Assembly (NCBI RefSeq): GCF_007828955.1 | Contig: NZ_VIVR01000001.1 | Span: 6,882,001 to 6,946,000 of the forward strand | Length of the DNA: 64,000 nucleotides | Origin: Kitasatospora atroaurantiaca | GTDB lineage: Bacteria; Actinomycetota; Actinomycetes; Streptomycetales; Streptomycetaceae | Reading direction: 5' to 3' | Shown: piece after piece, positions 1 through 8,817 of the stretch | Layout of the letters: each line of letters starts with the position of its first letter | Position numbering within the stretch: the first letter of the stretch is position 1 | Notes under the pieces: model-generated | The model's input: only the letters and a program-made list of their open reading frames with translations | Told to the model about the DNA's origin: nothing | Databases searched by the model: none | Program-made: the position numbers and the translations under genes

Positions 1-2
1 GG

Positions 3-773
3 CTCACCTCGGGCGGCGGTGGCTCCCGGCCGAGCAGCGCCCGGATCCCGGGCCTGGTCAGCGCGACGGTCACGGACACCCGGGACCCGCAGGGGCAGGG
101 GCGGGTCAAGCTCTCCTTTCCCTGGCTGTCGGAGGAGTACGTCAGCGACTGGGCCCGGACGGCGCAGCTCGGCGGTAAGAGCGGGGGCGGAGTGTTCAGC
201 CCCGAGGTCGGCGACGAGGTGCTGGTCGGCTTCGAGCAGGGCCTGGTCGACCACCCGTACGTGGTCGGCGGCCTCTACAACGGGGTGGACCACCCCTCCG
301 GCCACGACGGGGACCTGGTGGACTCCACCAGCGGTGCGATCAACCGGCGCTCGCTGGTCTCGCGCAGCGGGAACCGGCTGGAGCTGCTGGACAGCGCCTC
401 CGGCCCCAAGGGCGTCCGGCTCTCCACGGGTGACGGCAAGCTCACCCTTCACCTGGACGAGAAGCAGACCTCCGTCGTGGTGCACAGCGACGGCACCGTG
501 GTCGTCGAGGCCAAGGAGAAGGTGACCGTCCGCGCCGACCAGGGAATCTCCGTCGACGCGGGCAGCGGAAAGCTCGAACTGGCCGGCCAGTCCGTCGAGG
601 TGACGGCCCGCTCGGGCGTCCAGCTGGACGGCGGTTCGGGTGCGCTGAAGCTGCAGACACAGGGCCAGGTCGACGTCCAGGGAACGACGGTCGGGGTCAA
701 CGGCCGGGCCAGCACCGAGATCAAGGGCGGGGCCACCTGCTCGATCAGTGCCGCACTGGTGAAGATCAACTGA
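3..773 (+). CDS. VgrG-like spike protein of a contractile injection system (5' truncated)
   Basis: The frame is open from the left edge, so the N-terminus lies outside the window and 256 residues are visible. Visible residues about 17-100 form a gp5/VgrG OB-fold: a GLVSATVTDTRDPQGQGRV stretch, then a WARTAQ segment, then EVGDEVLVGFEQG and HPYVVGGLYNG. The rest is a low-complexity, beta-rich tail typical of the trimeric needle of baseplate spikes. In contractile injection systems this protein sits under the tube and carries the PAAR tip, and a PAAR gene follows 13 bp later. The genes after it (gp25, baseplate, P2-I) show that this is an extracellular/cytosolic CIS operon of the kind known in Streptomyces rather than a type VI system. 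I see no effector domain in the visible part. Confidence 0.85.
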   Translation, partial: LTSGGGGSRPSSARIPGLVSATVTDTRDPQGQGRVKLSFPWLSEEYVSDWARTAQLGGKSGGGVFSPEVGDEVLVGFEQGLVDHPYVVGGLYNGVDHPSGHDGDLVDSTSGAINRRSLVSRSGNRLELLDSASGPKGVRLSTGDGKLTLHLDEKQTSVVVHSDGTVVVEAKEKVTVRADQGISVDAGSGKLELAGQSVEVTARSGVQLDGGSGALKLQTQGQVDVQGTTVGVNGRASTEIKGGATCSISAALVKIN

Positions 774-786
774 AGGAGTACGGGAC

Positions 787-1068
787 ATGCCTCCTGCCGC
801 CAGGGTCGGCGACCCCACCGGACACCCGGGCGTCATCGGGCCGCCCGGGGTGCCGACCGTGCTCATCGGCGGTATGCCGGCCGCGGTGGTGGGCACCCCG
901 CACATCTGCTCATTCCCCCCGCCGGCCGTCCACCCGCCGAGCGCCATCGCCCCGCCCGGCTGTCCGACCGTGCTGATCGGCGGCATGCCCGCAGCCCGGC
1001 TGGGGGACATGGCCGCCTGCGGTGCCCCGGTGATCCTGGGCTGCCCGACCGTCCTGATCGGCGGGTGA
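787..1068 (+). CDS. PAAR-domain spike tip protein
   Basis: This 93-residue protein has the three repeated PAAR-type segments expected of the sharp cone that caps a VgrG trimer. The repeats are GVPTVLIGGMPAA near residue 22, GCPTVLIGGMPAARLGD near residue 60, and a final GCPTVLIGG that ends the protein. Small HxC/CG-type residues (HICSF, MAACGAP) lie between the repeats, where PAAR proteins bind a metal. The start is supported by a GAAGGAG site about 9 bases upstream of the ATG. The stop overlaps the GTG of the next gene, so the two are probably translationally coupled. There is no C-terminal extension that would mark an effector fusion. Confidence 0.88.
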   Translation: MPPAARVGDPTGHPGVIGPPGVPTVLIGGMPAAVVGTPHICSFPPPAVHPPSAIAPPGCPTVLIGGMPAARLGDMAACGAPVILGCPTVLIGG

Positions 1069-1493
1069 CGGCGGCCATGGGCGAGCAGTTCACCGGCGCC
1101 GGCTGGGCCTTCCCGGTACGGACCGACCCGACCGGCTCGATCGCGCTGGTCACCATGGAACGGGAGATCGAGGAGAGTATTCGGCTGATCCTCGGCACCG
1201 CACCGGGTGAGCGGCCGATGCGGCCGATGTTCGGCTGTGCCATCCACGACCATGTCTTCGCCCCGGCCGACGCCGCCACGGCGGGTCTGCTGGCGTACGA
1301 GGTACGGCTGTCGCTCGAGCGCTGGGAGCCCCGGATCGAGCTGGTCGACGTCACCGTCAGCTTCGACGCGGTGGACTCCGGCACGCTCTACATCGACATC
1401 CGCTACGCGCTGCGCGGCACCAACGACCCGCGCAACCTGGTCTTCCCGTTCTACGTCATCCCCTCTCACGACGGCCCGGAAGGCGGGGCCTGA
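1065..1493 (+). CDS. GPW/gp25-family baseplate wedge protein
   Basis: This is a 142-residue protein of the phage T4 gp25/lysozyme-like baseplate family. It carries the usual arrangement of SIRLILGTAPGERPMRPMFG in the first third and a conserved ARG-free core ending in IDIRYALRGTNDPRNLVFPFY. gp25 proteins link the baseplate to the sheath and are about this length. The GTG at 1065 overlaps the PAAR stop; an in-frame ATG at 1077 is an alternative start. The stop overlaps the ATG of the next gene (TGATG), which fits tight operon translation. Confidence 0.87.
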   Translation: MTAAMGEQFTGAGWAFPVRTDPTGSIALVTMEREIEESIRLILGTAPGERPMRPMFGCAIHDHVFAPADAATAGLLAYEVRLSLERWEPRIELVDVTVSFDAVDSGTLYIDIRYALRGTNDPRNLVFPFYVIPSHDGPEGGA

Positions 1494-3421
1494 TGGCACT
1501 GCCGCAACCCAACCTGGACGACCGCCGCTTTCAGGCCCTCGTGGACGAGGCCAAGCGGATGGTGCAGCAGAGCTGCCCGGAGTGGACCGACCACAACGTC
1601 TCCGACCCGGGCATCACCCTGATCGAGACCTTCGCCCACATGGTCGACCAGCTGCTCTACCGGCTCAACCGGGTGCCGGACAAGAACCACCTGGCCTTCC
1701 TCGACCTGATCGGGGTCCAGCTCTTCCCGCCGGCCGCCGCCCGCACCGACGTCACGTTCTGGCTCTCCGCCCCGCTGCCGCAGCCCGTCGAGGTGCGCCC
1801 CGGTACGGAGGTGGCGACCCTGCGGACCGAGACCGAGGAGGCGGTGGTCTTCACCACGGAGAGGGAACTCTCCATCCTCCCCTGCGAGTTGTCGCACCTT
1901 GCGGGCGGCGCCCAGGGCACCGTCACCGACCGCGACACCGACCTGGCGGACGGCCGGGGGACGCCCTGTTTCTCGATGACCCCGCAGGTCGGCGACCTCC
2001 TGCTGTTCGGCCTCTCCCAGCCCGTACCGCACTGCGTGGTCGCGCTCCGGCTCGACTTCCCGGTCAAGGGGCACGGCATCAACCCCCGGCACCCACCGCT
2101 GACCTGGGAGGCCTGGACGGGCGAGGGCTGGACGGCCTGCGAGGTCGACGGTGATGCCACCGGCGGGTTCAACCGCCCCGGCGATGTCATCCTGCACGTC
2201 CCTCCGGGGCACACGGCCTCGGTGGAGGCGGGACACCGGGCCGGCTGGCTGCGCTGCCGGGTCACCCCGGTCGTCCCCGGGCAGCCGGCCTACTCCGCGA
2301 CTCCCGTGCTGATCTCGGCGCGGGCCTTCACCATCGGCGGCACCGCCTCCGCCGCCCACGCCGAGGTCGTCCGGGGCGAGCTGCTGGGCCCGTCCGAGGG
2401 CGTGCCCGGGCAGTCCTTCACGGTGGCCCGCCCTCCGGTGGCGGCCGGCGGAGAGCCGGTCGTGCTGGAGGTGGGCGGCGAGGAGTGGCAGAAGGTCGAG
2501 GGCTTCGGCGGCTCCACCGAGGACGACCGCCACTTCCGGCTCGACCGGACCACCGGCGAGATCACCCTCGGCCCGGCCCTGCGCGAACCCGACGGCACCC
2601 TGCGCCGGCACGGCGCGGTACCTCCCAAGGGCGTGCCGATCCGCGTCCGTTCCTACCGGACGGGCGGCGGCCGCCGGGGCAACGTCGCGCGCGGCGCTCT
2701 CACTGTGCTGCGCAGCTCGATCCCGTACGTCGCCCGGGTGGAGAACCGGCAGGCGGCGAGCGGGGGAGTGGACGGCGAGGACGTTGCCAACGCTCGCCTG
2801 CGCGGCCCGATCGTGCTGCGCACCAGGGGGCGGGCCGTCACGGCCGAGGACTACGAGGAACTGGCCCGGGAGGCCGCGCCGGAGGTCGGGCGGGTCCGCT
2901 GCGTGGCCACGGAGAGCGGCCCGGACGCCGGCGGGGTCCGGGTGCTGCTGGTCCCCCGGGCGCAGGACGACGGGCAGGGGCGGCTCGACTTCGCCGGGCT
3001 GGCCTGCTCGGACGAGCTGCTCGGCCAGGTCACCCGCTTCCTCGACGAGCGGCGGCTGCTCGGCGCCCGACTCCTGGTCGAGCCGCCGTACTATCAAGGG
3101 GTCACCGTGGTCGCCGAGTTGCAGGCGAAGCCCGGCCACTCGCGAGGTGCCCTGCAGCGGGCGGCGCTGACCGCGCTCCACCGCCACCTCAACCCGCTCA
3201 CCGGCGGGCCGGAGGGGACTGGCTGGCCGTTCGGCCGGCCGGTGCAGTCCGGGGAGGTGTTCGCGGTGCTGCAGCAGCTGCCCGGGGTCGAACTGGTCGA
3301 CCGGGTACGGCTGTTCCCGGCCGATCCGCGCACCGGGCAGCGCGGCGAGGCGACCGACCGCGTGCAACTCGGACCGCACGCCCTGGTCTTCTCCTACGAG
3401 CACCAGGTGCGGGTCGGGTGA
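1493..3421 (+). CDS. Large CIS baseplate assembly protein (gpJ/Afp11-like)
   Basis: This 642-residue protein has the hallmark N-terminus of actinobacterial baseplate assembly proteins. It begins with NLDDRRFQALVDEAKRM, followed by CPEWTDHNVSDPGITLIE and MVDQLLYRLNRVPDKNHLAFLDLIG. The central part is beta-rich, and the C-terminal third is a gpJ-like region (TAEDYEELAREAAPEVGRVRC, then VEPPYYQGVTVVAELQAKPG). In the family it forms the inner baseplate wedge with gp25. It overlaps both neighbours by one to four bases. Length and order match the Cis11/Afp11 position of contractile injection clusters. Confidence 0.88.
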   Translation: MALPQPNLDDRRFQALVDEAKRMVQQSCPEWTDHNVSDPGITLIETFAHMVDQLLYRLNRVPDKNHLAFLDLIGVQLFPPAAARTDVTFWLSAPLPQPVEVRPGTEVATLRTETEEAVVFTTERELSILPCELSHLAGGAQGTVTDRDTDLADGRGTPCFSMTPQVGDLLLFGLSQPVPHCVVALRLDFPVKGHGINPRHPPLTWEAWTGEGWTACEVDGDATGGFNRPGDVILHVPPGHTASVEAGHRAGWLRCRVTPVVPGQPAYSATPVLISARAFTIGGTASAAHAEVVRGELLGPSEGVPGQSFTVARPPVAAGGEPVVLEVGGEEWQKVEGFGGSTEDDRHFRLDRTTGEITLGPALREPDGTLRRHGAVPPKGVPIRVRSYRTGGGRRGNVARGALTVLRSSIPYVARVENRQAASGGVDGEDVANARLRGPIVLRTRGRAVTAEDYEELAREAAPEVGRVRCVATESGPDAGGVRVLLVPRAQDDGQGRLDFAGLACSDELLGQVTRFLDERRLLGARLLVEPPYYQGVTVVAELQAKPGHSRGALQRAALTALHRHLNPLTGGPEGTGWPFGRPVQSGEVFAVLQQLPGVELVDRVRLFPADPRTGQRGEATDRVQLGPHALVFSYEHQVRVG

Positions 3422-3993
3422 GCGGGGAAGCGGCCGGCGGTCGGACCTCGCTCCCCGGGCTCGGCACCCGGCACCCGATCGGGGGCCAACTGCCCGCCGT
3501 CTACGCCGAGGACGACTTCCTCCATCGCTTCACCGCCGCCCTGGACGAGGTGCTCGCACCCGTGCTCTGCACCCTCGACAACCTGCCCGCCTACTTCGAT
3601 CCGGAGCTGGCGCCGGAGGACTTCCTGGCCTACCTGGCGCGCTGGGTCGGCGCGCAGCAGGCGGCCGAGCGGGAGCGTGAAGCGGTGGCCAGGGCCGTGC
3701 AGTTGCACGCCCTGCGCGGCACCCGGGCGGGTCTGGCGGCCCAGGTGCGGCTGGCGTTCGGGGTGGAGCCCGAGATCGAGGAGAGCGGCGGCGCAGCCTG
3801 GTCGGCGGTGCCGGGCGGCCCGCTGCCGGGAACGGCGGTACCGGGCCTGCTGGTTCGGCTGCGGGTGGCGGACCCGGCATCGGTCGACCGCCGGGCGCTG
3901 ACGGCGCTGGTGAGCGCGGGCTGTCCGGCTCACCTGGTGCCGAGGGTGGAGATCGTGACGACGGGAAGGGAGGAAGCCCATGGTGACCTGTGA
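3418..3993 (+). CDS. Phage tail protein, P2-I-like baseplate component
   Basis: The most plausible start is the GTG at 3418, which overlaps the previous stop by three bases and gives 191 residues. The much longer open frame upstream only shadows the baseplate gene. The sequence has the P2 gpI / CIS-type core: LPAVYAEDDFLHRFTAALDEVLAPV, PAYFDPELAPEDFLAYLARWVG and LHALRGTRAGLAAQVRLAFG. In T4-like particles this class of protein completes the wedge at the baseplate periphery. It overlaps the following zinc-ribbon gene by 14 bases. Confidence 0.85.
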   Translation: MSGEAAGGRTSLPGLGTRHPIGGQLPAVYAEDDFLHRFTAALDEVLAPVLCTLDNLPAYFDPELAPEDFLAYLARWVGAQQAAEREREAVARAVQLHALRGTRAGLAAQVRLAFGVEPEIEESGGAAWSAVPGGPLPGTAVPGLLVRLRVADPASVDRRALTALVSAGCPAHLVPRVEIVTTGREEAHGDL

Positions 3994-5008
3994 GGCCTGC
4001 GGGCGCCCGTGCACACGCGGCGAGGACTTCTGCGGTGGGTGCGGGGCCTATCTGTCCTGGGAGGGGCAGCCCGAGGCCACGCCTGCCCCGACCGTGCCAC
4101 CCCGGCCGTCCGAACCGCCCGTCGTGCCTGCTGCTCCACCTGTTCCTCCACTTGCTTCTCCACCCGCCGGGGCGCCCGCCGAGCCGGTGGCGGTTGCCGT
4201 TCAGCCGGGTCGGCCCGTGGAGCCGGCCCTCACGACGGCTGCCCGGCCCCAGAGCGAACCGCCGCCTGCGCCAGGCGAGTTGATCTGTGGCCAGTGCGGC
4301 GTGGGGAACGTCCCGACCCGCCTGTTCTGCCGCCGTTGCGGCGCCTCGCTCAAGGACGCCCCGGTCGCCGCCAAGCCTCCGTGGTGGCGTCGGCTGCTCA
4401 CCCGGCGCCCGCGCCCGAAGCCGCTCGCGGGTGAGCGGCCGAGGCAGCGGGCGTGGCGGCGGCCTCGGCTGGTGGTGCCGCTGCTGGTGCTGCTGCTCCT
4501 GGCCGGTGGGGCCTTCGCCCTCCGGGGGCGGCTGGCCTCCGGCGTGGAGGTCGTCCGGGACCGCATGGCGACGCCGCAGCAGATCCACGCGGTCACCCTC
4601 CGGGCCTCCAGCGAGGACCCGGCGCACCCCGCCAAGCTGGCTGCCGACGGTACCACCGACCGCTACTGGGCTCCCGCCCGCACCGGCGACGGCAAGGGCG
4701 AGTACCTGGAGGCGGGGTTCGCCGAATCGTTCCGCCTGCTGGACGTCGTGGTCCACCCCGGAACCTCCGCCAACGCGGAGCAGTTCCTCACCCAGGCGCG
4801 CCCGCAGTCACTCGCCCTCACCCTGACCGCCTCCGACGGCACGGTGACCGTGCGGCACCTGAAGCTCGCCGACTCGCCGGGCCCGCAGCGCTTCCACGTC
4901 GCGGTGAGCGGCGTGGTGCGCGTACGGCTGACCGTGGAGTCCAGCTTCGGCTCGGCCCAGGAGCGGCGGGTGGCCGTGGCGGAGATCGAGTTCTTCAGGC
5001 GACCGTGA
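3980..5008 (+). CDS. Double zinc-ribbon membrane protein with discoidin-like C-terminal domain
   Basis: This 342-residue protein starts with two CxxC-type zinc ribbons, one at about residues 4-23 (CEACGRPC...CGGCGAY) and one at about 95-118 (CGQCGVGN...CRRCGAS). They are joined by a Pro-rich linker. A basic stretch and one transmembrane helix (VVPLLVLLLLAGGAFAL) follow near residue 165. The C-terminal 140 residues look like an F5/8-type or NADase-associated carbohydrate-binding beta-sandwich (SSEDPAHPAKLAADGTTDRYW, then LDVVVHPG, then a terminal AEIEFF). It begins inside the P2-I gene behind GGGAGGAAG, so it belongs to the CIS operon. A role in docking the particle to the membrane or wall is my inference. 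Its 3' end overlaps the convergent regulator by 14 bases. Confidence 0.75.
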   Translation: MVTCEACGRPCTRGEDFCGGCGAYLSWEGQPEATPAPTVPPRPSEPPVVPAAPPVPPLASPPAGAPAEPVAVAVQPGRPVEPALTTAARPQSEPPPAPGELICGQCGVGNVPTRLFCRRCGASLKDAPVAAKPPWWRRLLTRRPRPKPLAGERPRQRAWRRPRLVVPLLVLLLLAGGAFALRGRLASGVEVVRDRMATPQQIHAVTLRASSEDPAHPAKLAADGTTDRYWAPARTGDGKGEYLEAGFAESFRLLDVVVHPGTSANAEQFLTQARPQSLALTLTASDGTVTVRHLKLADSPGPQRFHVAVSGVVRVRLTVESSFGSAQERRVAVAEIEFFRRP

Positions 5009-6767
5009 GATCCCCCAGGCCCGGTTCGCCGGCACCCGGGGAGACGGAGGGCAGCCCGAGCGAGAGCAGCATCCGGGCGTGCCCCTTACGGCTCCGCTCG
5101 GCAGCGGCCGTGTCCCCGCACCGTTGCTGGGCCGCGATCAGCGTCTGCCAGGCGTCGTCCCGGAACGGGTCGATGTCCAGGCTCCGGCCGGCGGCCTGGG
5201 CGGCGGCCGGCGGCCGCCCGCCGGCGAGCTCGAGCTTGGCGAGTGCGAGCGCCGCCTCGGCGGCCGTACGCCGGTAGTGCTCGCGGCGGTCCACCACCCA
5301 CTCGGCGGGTCCGTCCTCGGGCAGCAGGTCCCCGGTGTACGTGTCCAGCGCGAGGCGCAGCGCCTGGGCGGCCACCCTCGGCCGGCCGGCGGCAATGGCG
5401 CGCAGTCCCTCGGCGACGGCGGTCTCGAACCGTCGCAGGTCGCAGCTCGCCTGCGCCGGGATCCGCAGCACGTACGCCTCGCCGGAGCGCACCAGCAGCT
5501 GGGCGGCGCCCCGTCCGACCCCCGGCTCCAGGAACGTGCGCAGCGTCGAGACGGCGACGTGCAGCGCCCGGGCGGCGGTGGCGGGTGGGCGGTGCGGCCA
5601 GAGCGCTTCCATCAGCAGCTCGCGGTGAACGGGTCGGCCGGGGTGGATGGCCAGCATCCGCAGCAGGGCGCGGGCGCGGGGCCGGACCAGGCTCCAGTCC
5701 AGCGGCCGGTCGCCGAGGGTGAGGTCGAAGCCGCCGAAGCAGCGTACGGCGACGGCGGGTTCGGCGGGGGCGGTGGCCCGGCCCACCGGTCGTGGCTCGG
5801 CCGTGCCCCGGCTGGCCGGCCTGCGGGCCAGGTGCTCGCGCAGCAGCGGGACCCAGTGGAACGTACCGGCATCCCGGCCAGGCTCCAACAGGCCGCGGTC
5901 GTTGGCCAGTTCGTCCAGCAGCCAGGTGCTGTCCGGGCTGCCGAGCAAGGCGTCGCAGCGTTCCGGGTCGAGTACGGGAAGCGCGCTCACCTGCTCCAGG
6001 AACCCGAGCAGCCGGTCGGGCAGGGCTCCGAGCACTTCGCGGTCGAGATAACCGCGGGTCAGCAGCCCCAGGGCGGTCGCATCGAGACGGTGGACGAGTA
6101 CCGGGCGAAGCAGGTGGAGGACGGCGGGCCAGCCCAGGGTGAGGGCCGCCAGGTCGTCCGGCCCCTGCGGGGCGTTGCCGAGGAACTCTCGGGTCTCGTC
6201 CGTCCGGAACCGCAGGTCCGCCGCCCGGAGCACGGTGGTGCCGAGCAGCTCACGCCGGGTCAGGTTGAGCAGCGGGAGCCGTCGGCCGGCCGCCACCACC
6301 CGGAGATTGGGCGGTGCCAGCAGGGCGATCTCCTCCAGGGCGTGTTCCGCCGCCGTGCCGTGGATCAGGTGGAGGTCGTCGACGAGGAGCAGCACCGGGC
6401 CCGGCCGGCGCTCGACGGCGAGCACGCACGTCTCGACGCTCAGCTTGCGCGTCACGCTGGGCAGTTGGCGGGCGATAGCGGCGAGCAGCGACTCCGGCTC
6501 GGTGGTCCCGCGGCACGGGCGCCACCGTACGACCTGCCCCGGGAAGCGGTCGGCGTACTGTGCCAGCACGGTGGTCTTGCCGTACCCGGCGGGCGCGACG
6601 AGCAGCGCCAGCCGCTCGGACGCGTCCTCGGCGAGCCGGGCCAGCGCGTGCTCACGGACGAGCGTGACGCCGTGGCCGGGGCCGAGTCTGCAGGGGTCGT
6701 CGCGCATGTCTGCTGTACTCCCACCTGTCCCGTGAGGTGACCTCAGATGGTGCTCGCGAAAGAGCAT
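4995..6767 (-). CDS. BTAD/SARP-type STAND regulator, convergent with the CIS operon
   Basis: This protein of up to 590 residues starts with a MalT-like STAND NTPase: Walker A APAGYGKTT at residues 58-66 and a Walker B-like LLLVDDLHLI near 125-135. From about residue 340 there is a winged-helix-like segment (CFGGFDLTLGDRPLDWSLVRPRARALLRML), then a bacterial transcriptional activation domain with TPR-like helices to the end. Regulators of this build switch development-linked operons in actinobacteria. An internal ATG at 6707 has a GGGAG site at good spacing and may be the true start; the first ATG has GGAGGA only at long spacing. It lies tail to tail with the injection operon and overlaps it by 14 bases, so antisense interference between the two is possible. 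Confidence 0.8.
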   Translation of the reverse strand: MLFREHHLRSPHGTGGSTADMRDDPCRLGPGHGVTLVREHALARLAEDASERLALLVAPAGYGKTTVLAQYADRFPGQVVRWRPCRGTTEPESLLAAIARQLPSVTRKLSVETCVLAVERRPGPVLLLVDDLHLIHGTAAEHALEEIALLAPPNLRVVAAGRRLPLLNLTRRELLGTTVLRAADLRFRTDETREFLGNAPQGPDDLAALTLGWPAVLHLLRPVLVHRLDATALGLLTRGYLDREVLGALPDRLLGFLEQVSALPVLDPERCDALLGSPDSTWLLDELANDRGLLEPGRDAGTFHWVPLLREHLARRPASRGTAEPRPVGRATAPAEPAVAVRCFGGFDLTLGDRPLDWSLVRPRARALLRMLAIHPGRPVHRELLMEALWPHRPPATAARALHVAVSTLRTFLEPGVGRGAAQLLVRSGEAYVLRIPAQASCDLRRFETAVAEGLRAIAAGRPRVAAQALRLALDTYTGDLLPEDGPAEWVVDRREHYRRTAAEAALALAKLELAGGRPPAAAQAAGRSLDIDPFRDDAWQTLIAAQQRCGDTAAAERSRKGHARMLLSLGLPSVSPGAGEPGLGDLTVA

Positions 6768-6872
6768 CGATCACTGTAGGTGGTCCTCCGGTCGCGCACC
6801 AGATGTCTGTGGAGGTTCACTCGCGGCTGTGGCCGAGTTGTGGGCAACCGAACATGATCGGGTGACCAGAGA

Positions 6873-6949
6873 CAGGGGCGCGGGGAACTGCGCGAAGCGG
6901 AAGGCAACGGTCTGCAGCCTTCCGCTTCGCGCAGTTCCCCGCGCCCCTG
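6873..6949. repeat. Dispersed palindrome, copy 1 (perfect 33-bp arms)
   Basis: Arms at 6873-6905 and 6917-6949 are exact reverse complements around an 11-base loop. The outer bases are CAGGGGCGCGGGGA. It lies downstream of the DEAD-box gene and upstream of the BTAD regulator and can act as a strong terminator. Related copies are at 10974, 30061, 37115 and 57885. Confidence 0.9.
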
Positions 6950-6986
6950 TGGTGACCCTGCTGCCTCGGCCAAGGGACCGTCAGTG

Positions 6987-8432
6987 TCAGGCAGCGAGCC
7001 CCGTGCGCCCTGGTGCGGCGGCCCGGGAGCCGCGGCTGGTGGGGGCGGCGCCGCGACGGGGGCCGCCCCGGTAGGAGGAGGAGGGGCGGCGGCGGGGGCG
7101 TTCGACCACCGGGTCGGGCACTACGACGGGCACGCCGGTGGGCACGCGGGCGCCGGTGATCCGGGCGAGCTCCGCGTCGCCGGACTGCACCCGGGCGGAG
7201 CCGGGGGTGATGCCGGCGGTGGCCATCAGGCGGGCCGTCGCCCGGCGCTGGTTGGGCAGCACCAGGGTGACCACGGTGCCGGACTCGCCCGCGCGGGCGG
7301 TGCGGCCGCCGCGGTGCAGGTAGTCCTTGTGGTCGGTCGGCGGGTCGACGTTCACGACCAGGTCGAGCCCGTCGATGTGGATGCCGCGGGCGGCGACGTT
7401 GGTGGCGATCAGCGCGGTGACCTCACCCGTACGGAACTGCTCGAGGGTGCGGGTCCGCTGCGGCTGGGACTTGCCGCCGTGCAGGGCGGCGGCCTTCACG
7501 CCGTTGGCCAGTAGGTTCTCCACCAGGCGGTCCGCGCCGTCCTTGGTGTCCGTGAACATGATCACCCCGCCGTCACGGGAGGCGATGTGGGCGATGGCCG
7601 CGTTCTTGTCCGAGCTCTGCACATGCAGCAGGTGATGCTCCATGGTGCTGACCGTGGCGGCGGAGGGGTCCACCGAGTGGGTCACCGGATCTTCGAGGAA
7701 GCGGCGGACCAGCCGGTCGACGTTCCGGTCGAGCGTGGCCGAGAAGAGCATGGTCTGGCCGTCGGGGGCCACCTGCTCGAGCAGCTCGGTGACCTGCGGC
7801 AGGAAGCCCATGTCGGCCATCTGGTCCGCCTCGTCCAGGACGGTGATCGAGACCTCGTCGAGCCGGCAGTCGCCCCGTTCGATCAGGTCCTTGAGCCGGC
7901 CCGGTGTGGCCACGACGACCTCGGCGCCCCGGCCCAGTGCATGGGCCTGGCGGCTGATCGGCATCCCGCCGACCACGGTCGCGAGCCGGAGCCGGACCGA
8001 GTGGGCGTACGGCATGAGCGCCTCGGTGACCTGCTGGGCGAGCTCACGGGTGGGGACCAGCACCAGGGCCAGCGGGCGGCGCGGCTCGGCCCGGCGTCCG
8101 GCGGTGCGGGCCAGCAGCGCGAGGCCGAAGGCGATGGTCTTGCCGGAGCCCGTACGGCCGCGGCCGAGGACGTCGCGTCCGGCCAGTGCGTTCGGCAGGG
8201 TGGAGGCCTGGATCGGGAAGGGAGCGGTGACGCCCTTGCGGGTCAGCGTGGTGAGCAGGGCCGCCGGCATGTCCAGCTCGTCGAAGGACTCGACGGCGGG
8301 GAGGGCGGGTGTGGTGCTCACGGGCAGTGCGAACTCGCTCTGCCTGGAAGGCCGTTGGCGGCTCGACGAACGCTGCGGGCCGGCCGGGCGGGAGCCGGTA
8401 CTTCGGTGCGGGCTACGGGTGGGTCGGGTCAT
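6987..8432 (-). CDS. DEAD-box ATP-dependent RNA helicase
   Basis: This 481-residue protein carries the full DEAD-box motif set. It has a Q-motif region (FDELDMPAALLTTLTRKGVTAPFPIQ), motif I GRTGSGKT, Ia PTRELAQQ, Ib TPGRL, motif II VLDEAD, motif III SAT, then IATNVAARGIHIDG and HRGGRTARAG in the second RecA fold. The N-terminal 45 residues are basic and Ser/Arg/Pro-rich, and the C-terminus is an Arg/Gly-rich tail typical of RNA-binding helicases. The start at 8432 has GAGGAAGG eight bases upstream; a longer frame to 8774 would run through the terminator and the cold-shock gene. It lies 3' of the cold-shock gene on the same strand, which suggests a role in RNA unfolding at low temperature. Confidence 0.92.
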   Translation of the reverse strand: MTRPTRSPHRSTGSRPAGPQRSSSRQRPSRQSEFALPVSTTPALPAVESFDELDMPAALLTTLTRKGVTAPFPIQASTLPNALAGRDVLGRGRTGSGKTIAFGLALLARTAGRRAEPRRPLALVLVPTRELAQQVTEALMPYAHSVRLRLATVVGGMPISRQAHALGRGAEVVVATPGRLKDLIERGDCRLDEVSITVLDEADQMADMGFLPQVTELLEQVAPDGQTMLFSATLDRNVDRLVRRFLEDPVTHSVDPSAATVSTMEHHLLHVQSSDKNAAIAHIASRDGGVIMFTDTKDGADRLVENLLANGVKAAALHGGKSQPQRTRTLEQFRTGEVTALIATNVAARGIHIDGLDLVVNVDPPTDHKDYLHRGGRTARAGESGTVVTLVLPNQRRATARLMATAGITPGSARVQSGDAELARITGARVPTGVPVVVPDPVVERPRRRPSSSYRGGPRRGAAPTSRGSRAAAPGRTGLAA

Positions 8433-8545
8433 GCGAGAACCTTCCTCGGGGGTCGCCTGTCGAGGAAGACTCCGCAGCGCAGGGCCGCACGAAGGCCACG
8501 AGAACGAACCAGAAATATGGGACCGGGCGTGGGCGGCCGAACGGC

Positions 8546-8585
8546 CAGGGGCCCGCACCGTGCGTGTACACGATGCGGGCCCCTG
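8546..8585 (-). terminator. Terminator hairpin after the cold-shock gene
   Basis: A 12-bp perfect stem (8546-8557 with 8574-8585, CAGGGGCCCGCA) around a 16-base loop follows the cold-shock stop by 28 bases and precedes the helicase start. It should reduce read-through from the small gene into the helicase. Confidence 0.75.
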
Positions 8586-8613
8586 CTGCGTAGCGGATGC
8601 CGATGCAGTGAAA

Positions 8614-8817
8614 TCAGAGCGGGCGAATGTTCTCCGCCTGCGGGCCCTTCTGGCCCTGCGTGACGTCGAACTCGACCTTCTGGCCCTCAAGCAGCTCGCG
8701 GAAACCCTGAGCGTTGATGTTCGAGTAGTGGGCGAAGACGTCGGCGCCGCCACCGTCCTGCTCGATGAAGCCAAAGCCCTTTTCCGCGTTGAACCACTTC
8801 ACGGTGCCAGTAGCCAT
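8614..8817 (-). CDS. Cold-shock domain protein, CspA family
   Basis: The 67-residue sequence is a textbook single cold-shock domain. RNP1 is KGFGFIEQ, RNP2-like is DVFAHYSNI, the start is GTVKWFNAEKG and the end is GPQAENIRPL. Such proteins bind single-stranded RNA and DNA and act as RNA chaperones or antiterminators. The ATG has a GAAGGAG site six to seven bases upstream. Its leader holds two small hairpins and may influence translation. Confidence 0.96.
   Translation of the reverse strand: MATGTVKWFNAEKGFGFIEQDGGGADVFAHYSNINAQGFRELLEGQKVEFDVTQGQKGPQAENIRPL

Noticed and set aside
8432..8774. N-terminal extension of the DEAD-box helicase to 8774
   Set aside because: It would run through the terminator and the cold-shock gene; the start at 8432 has a good ribosome site.
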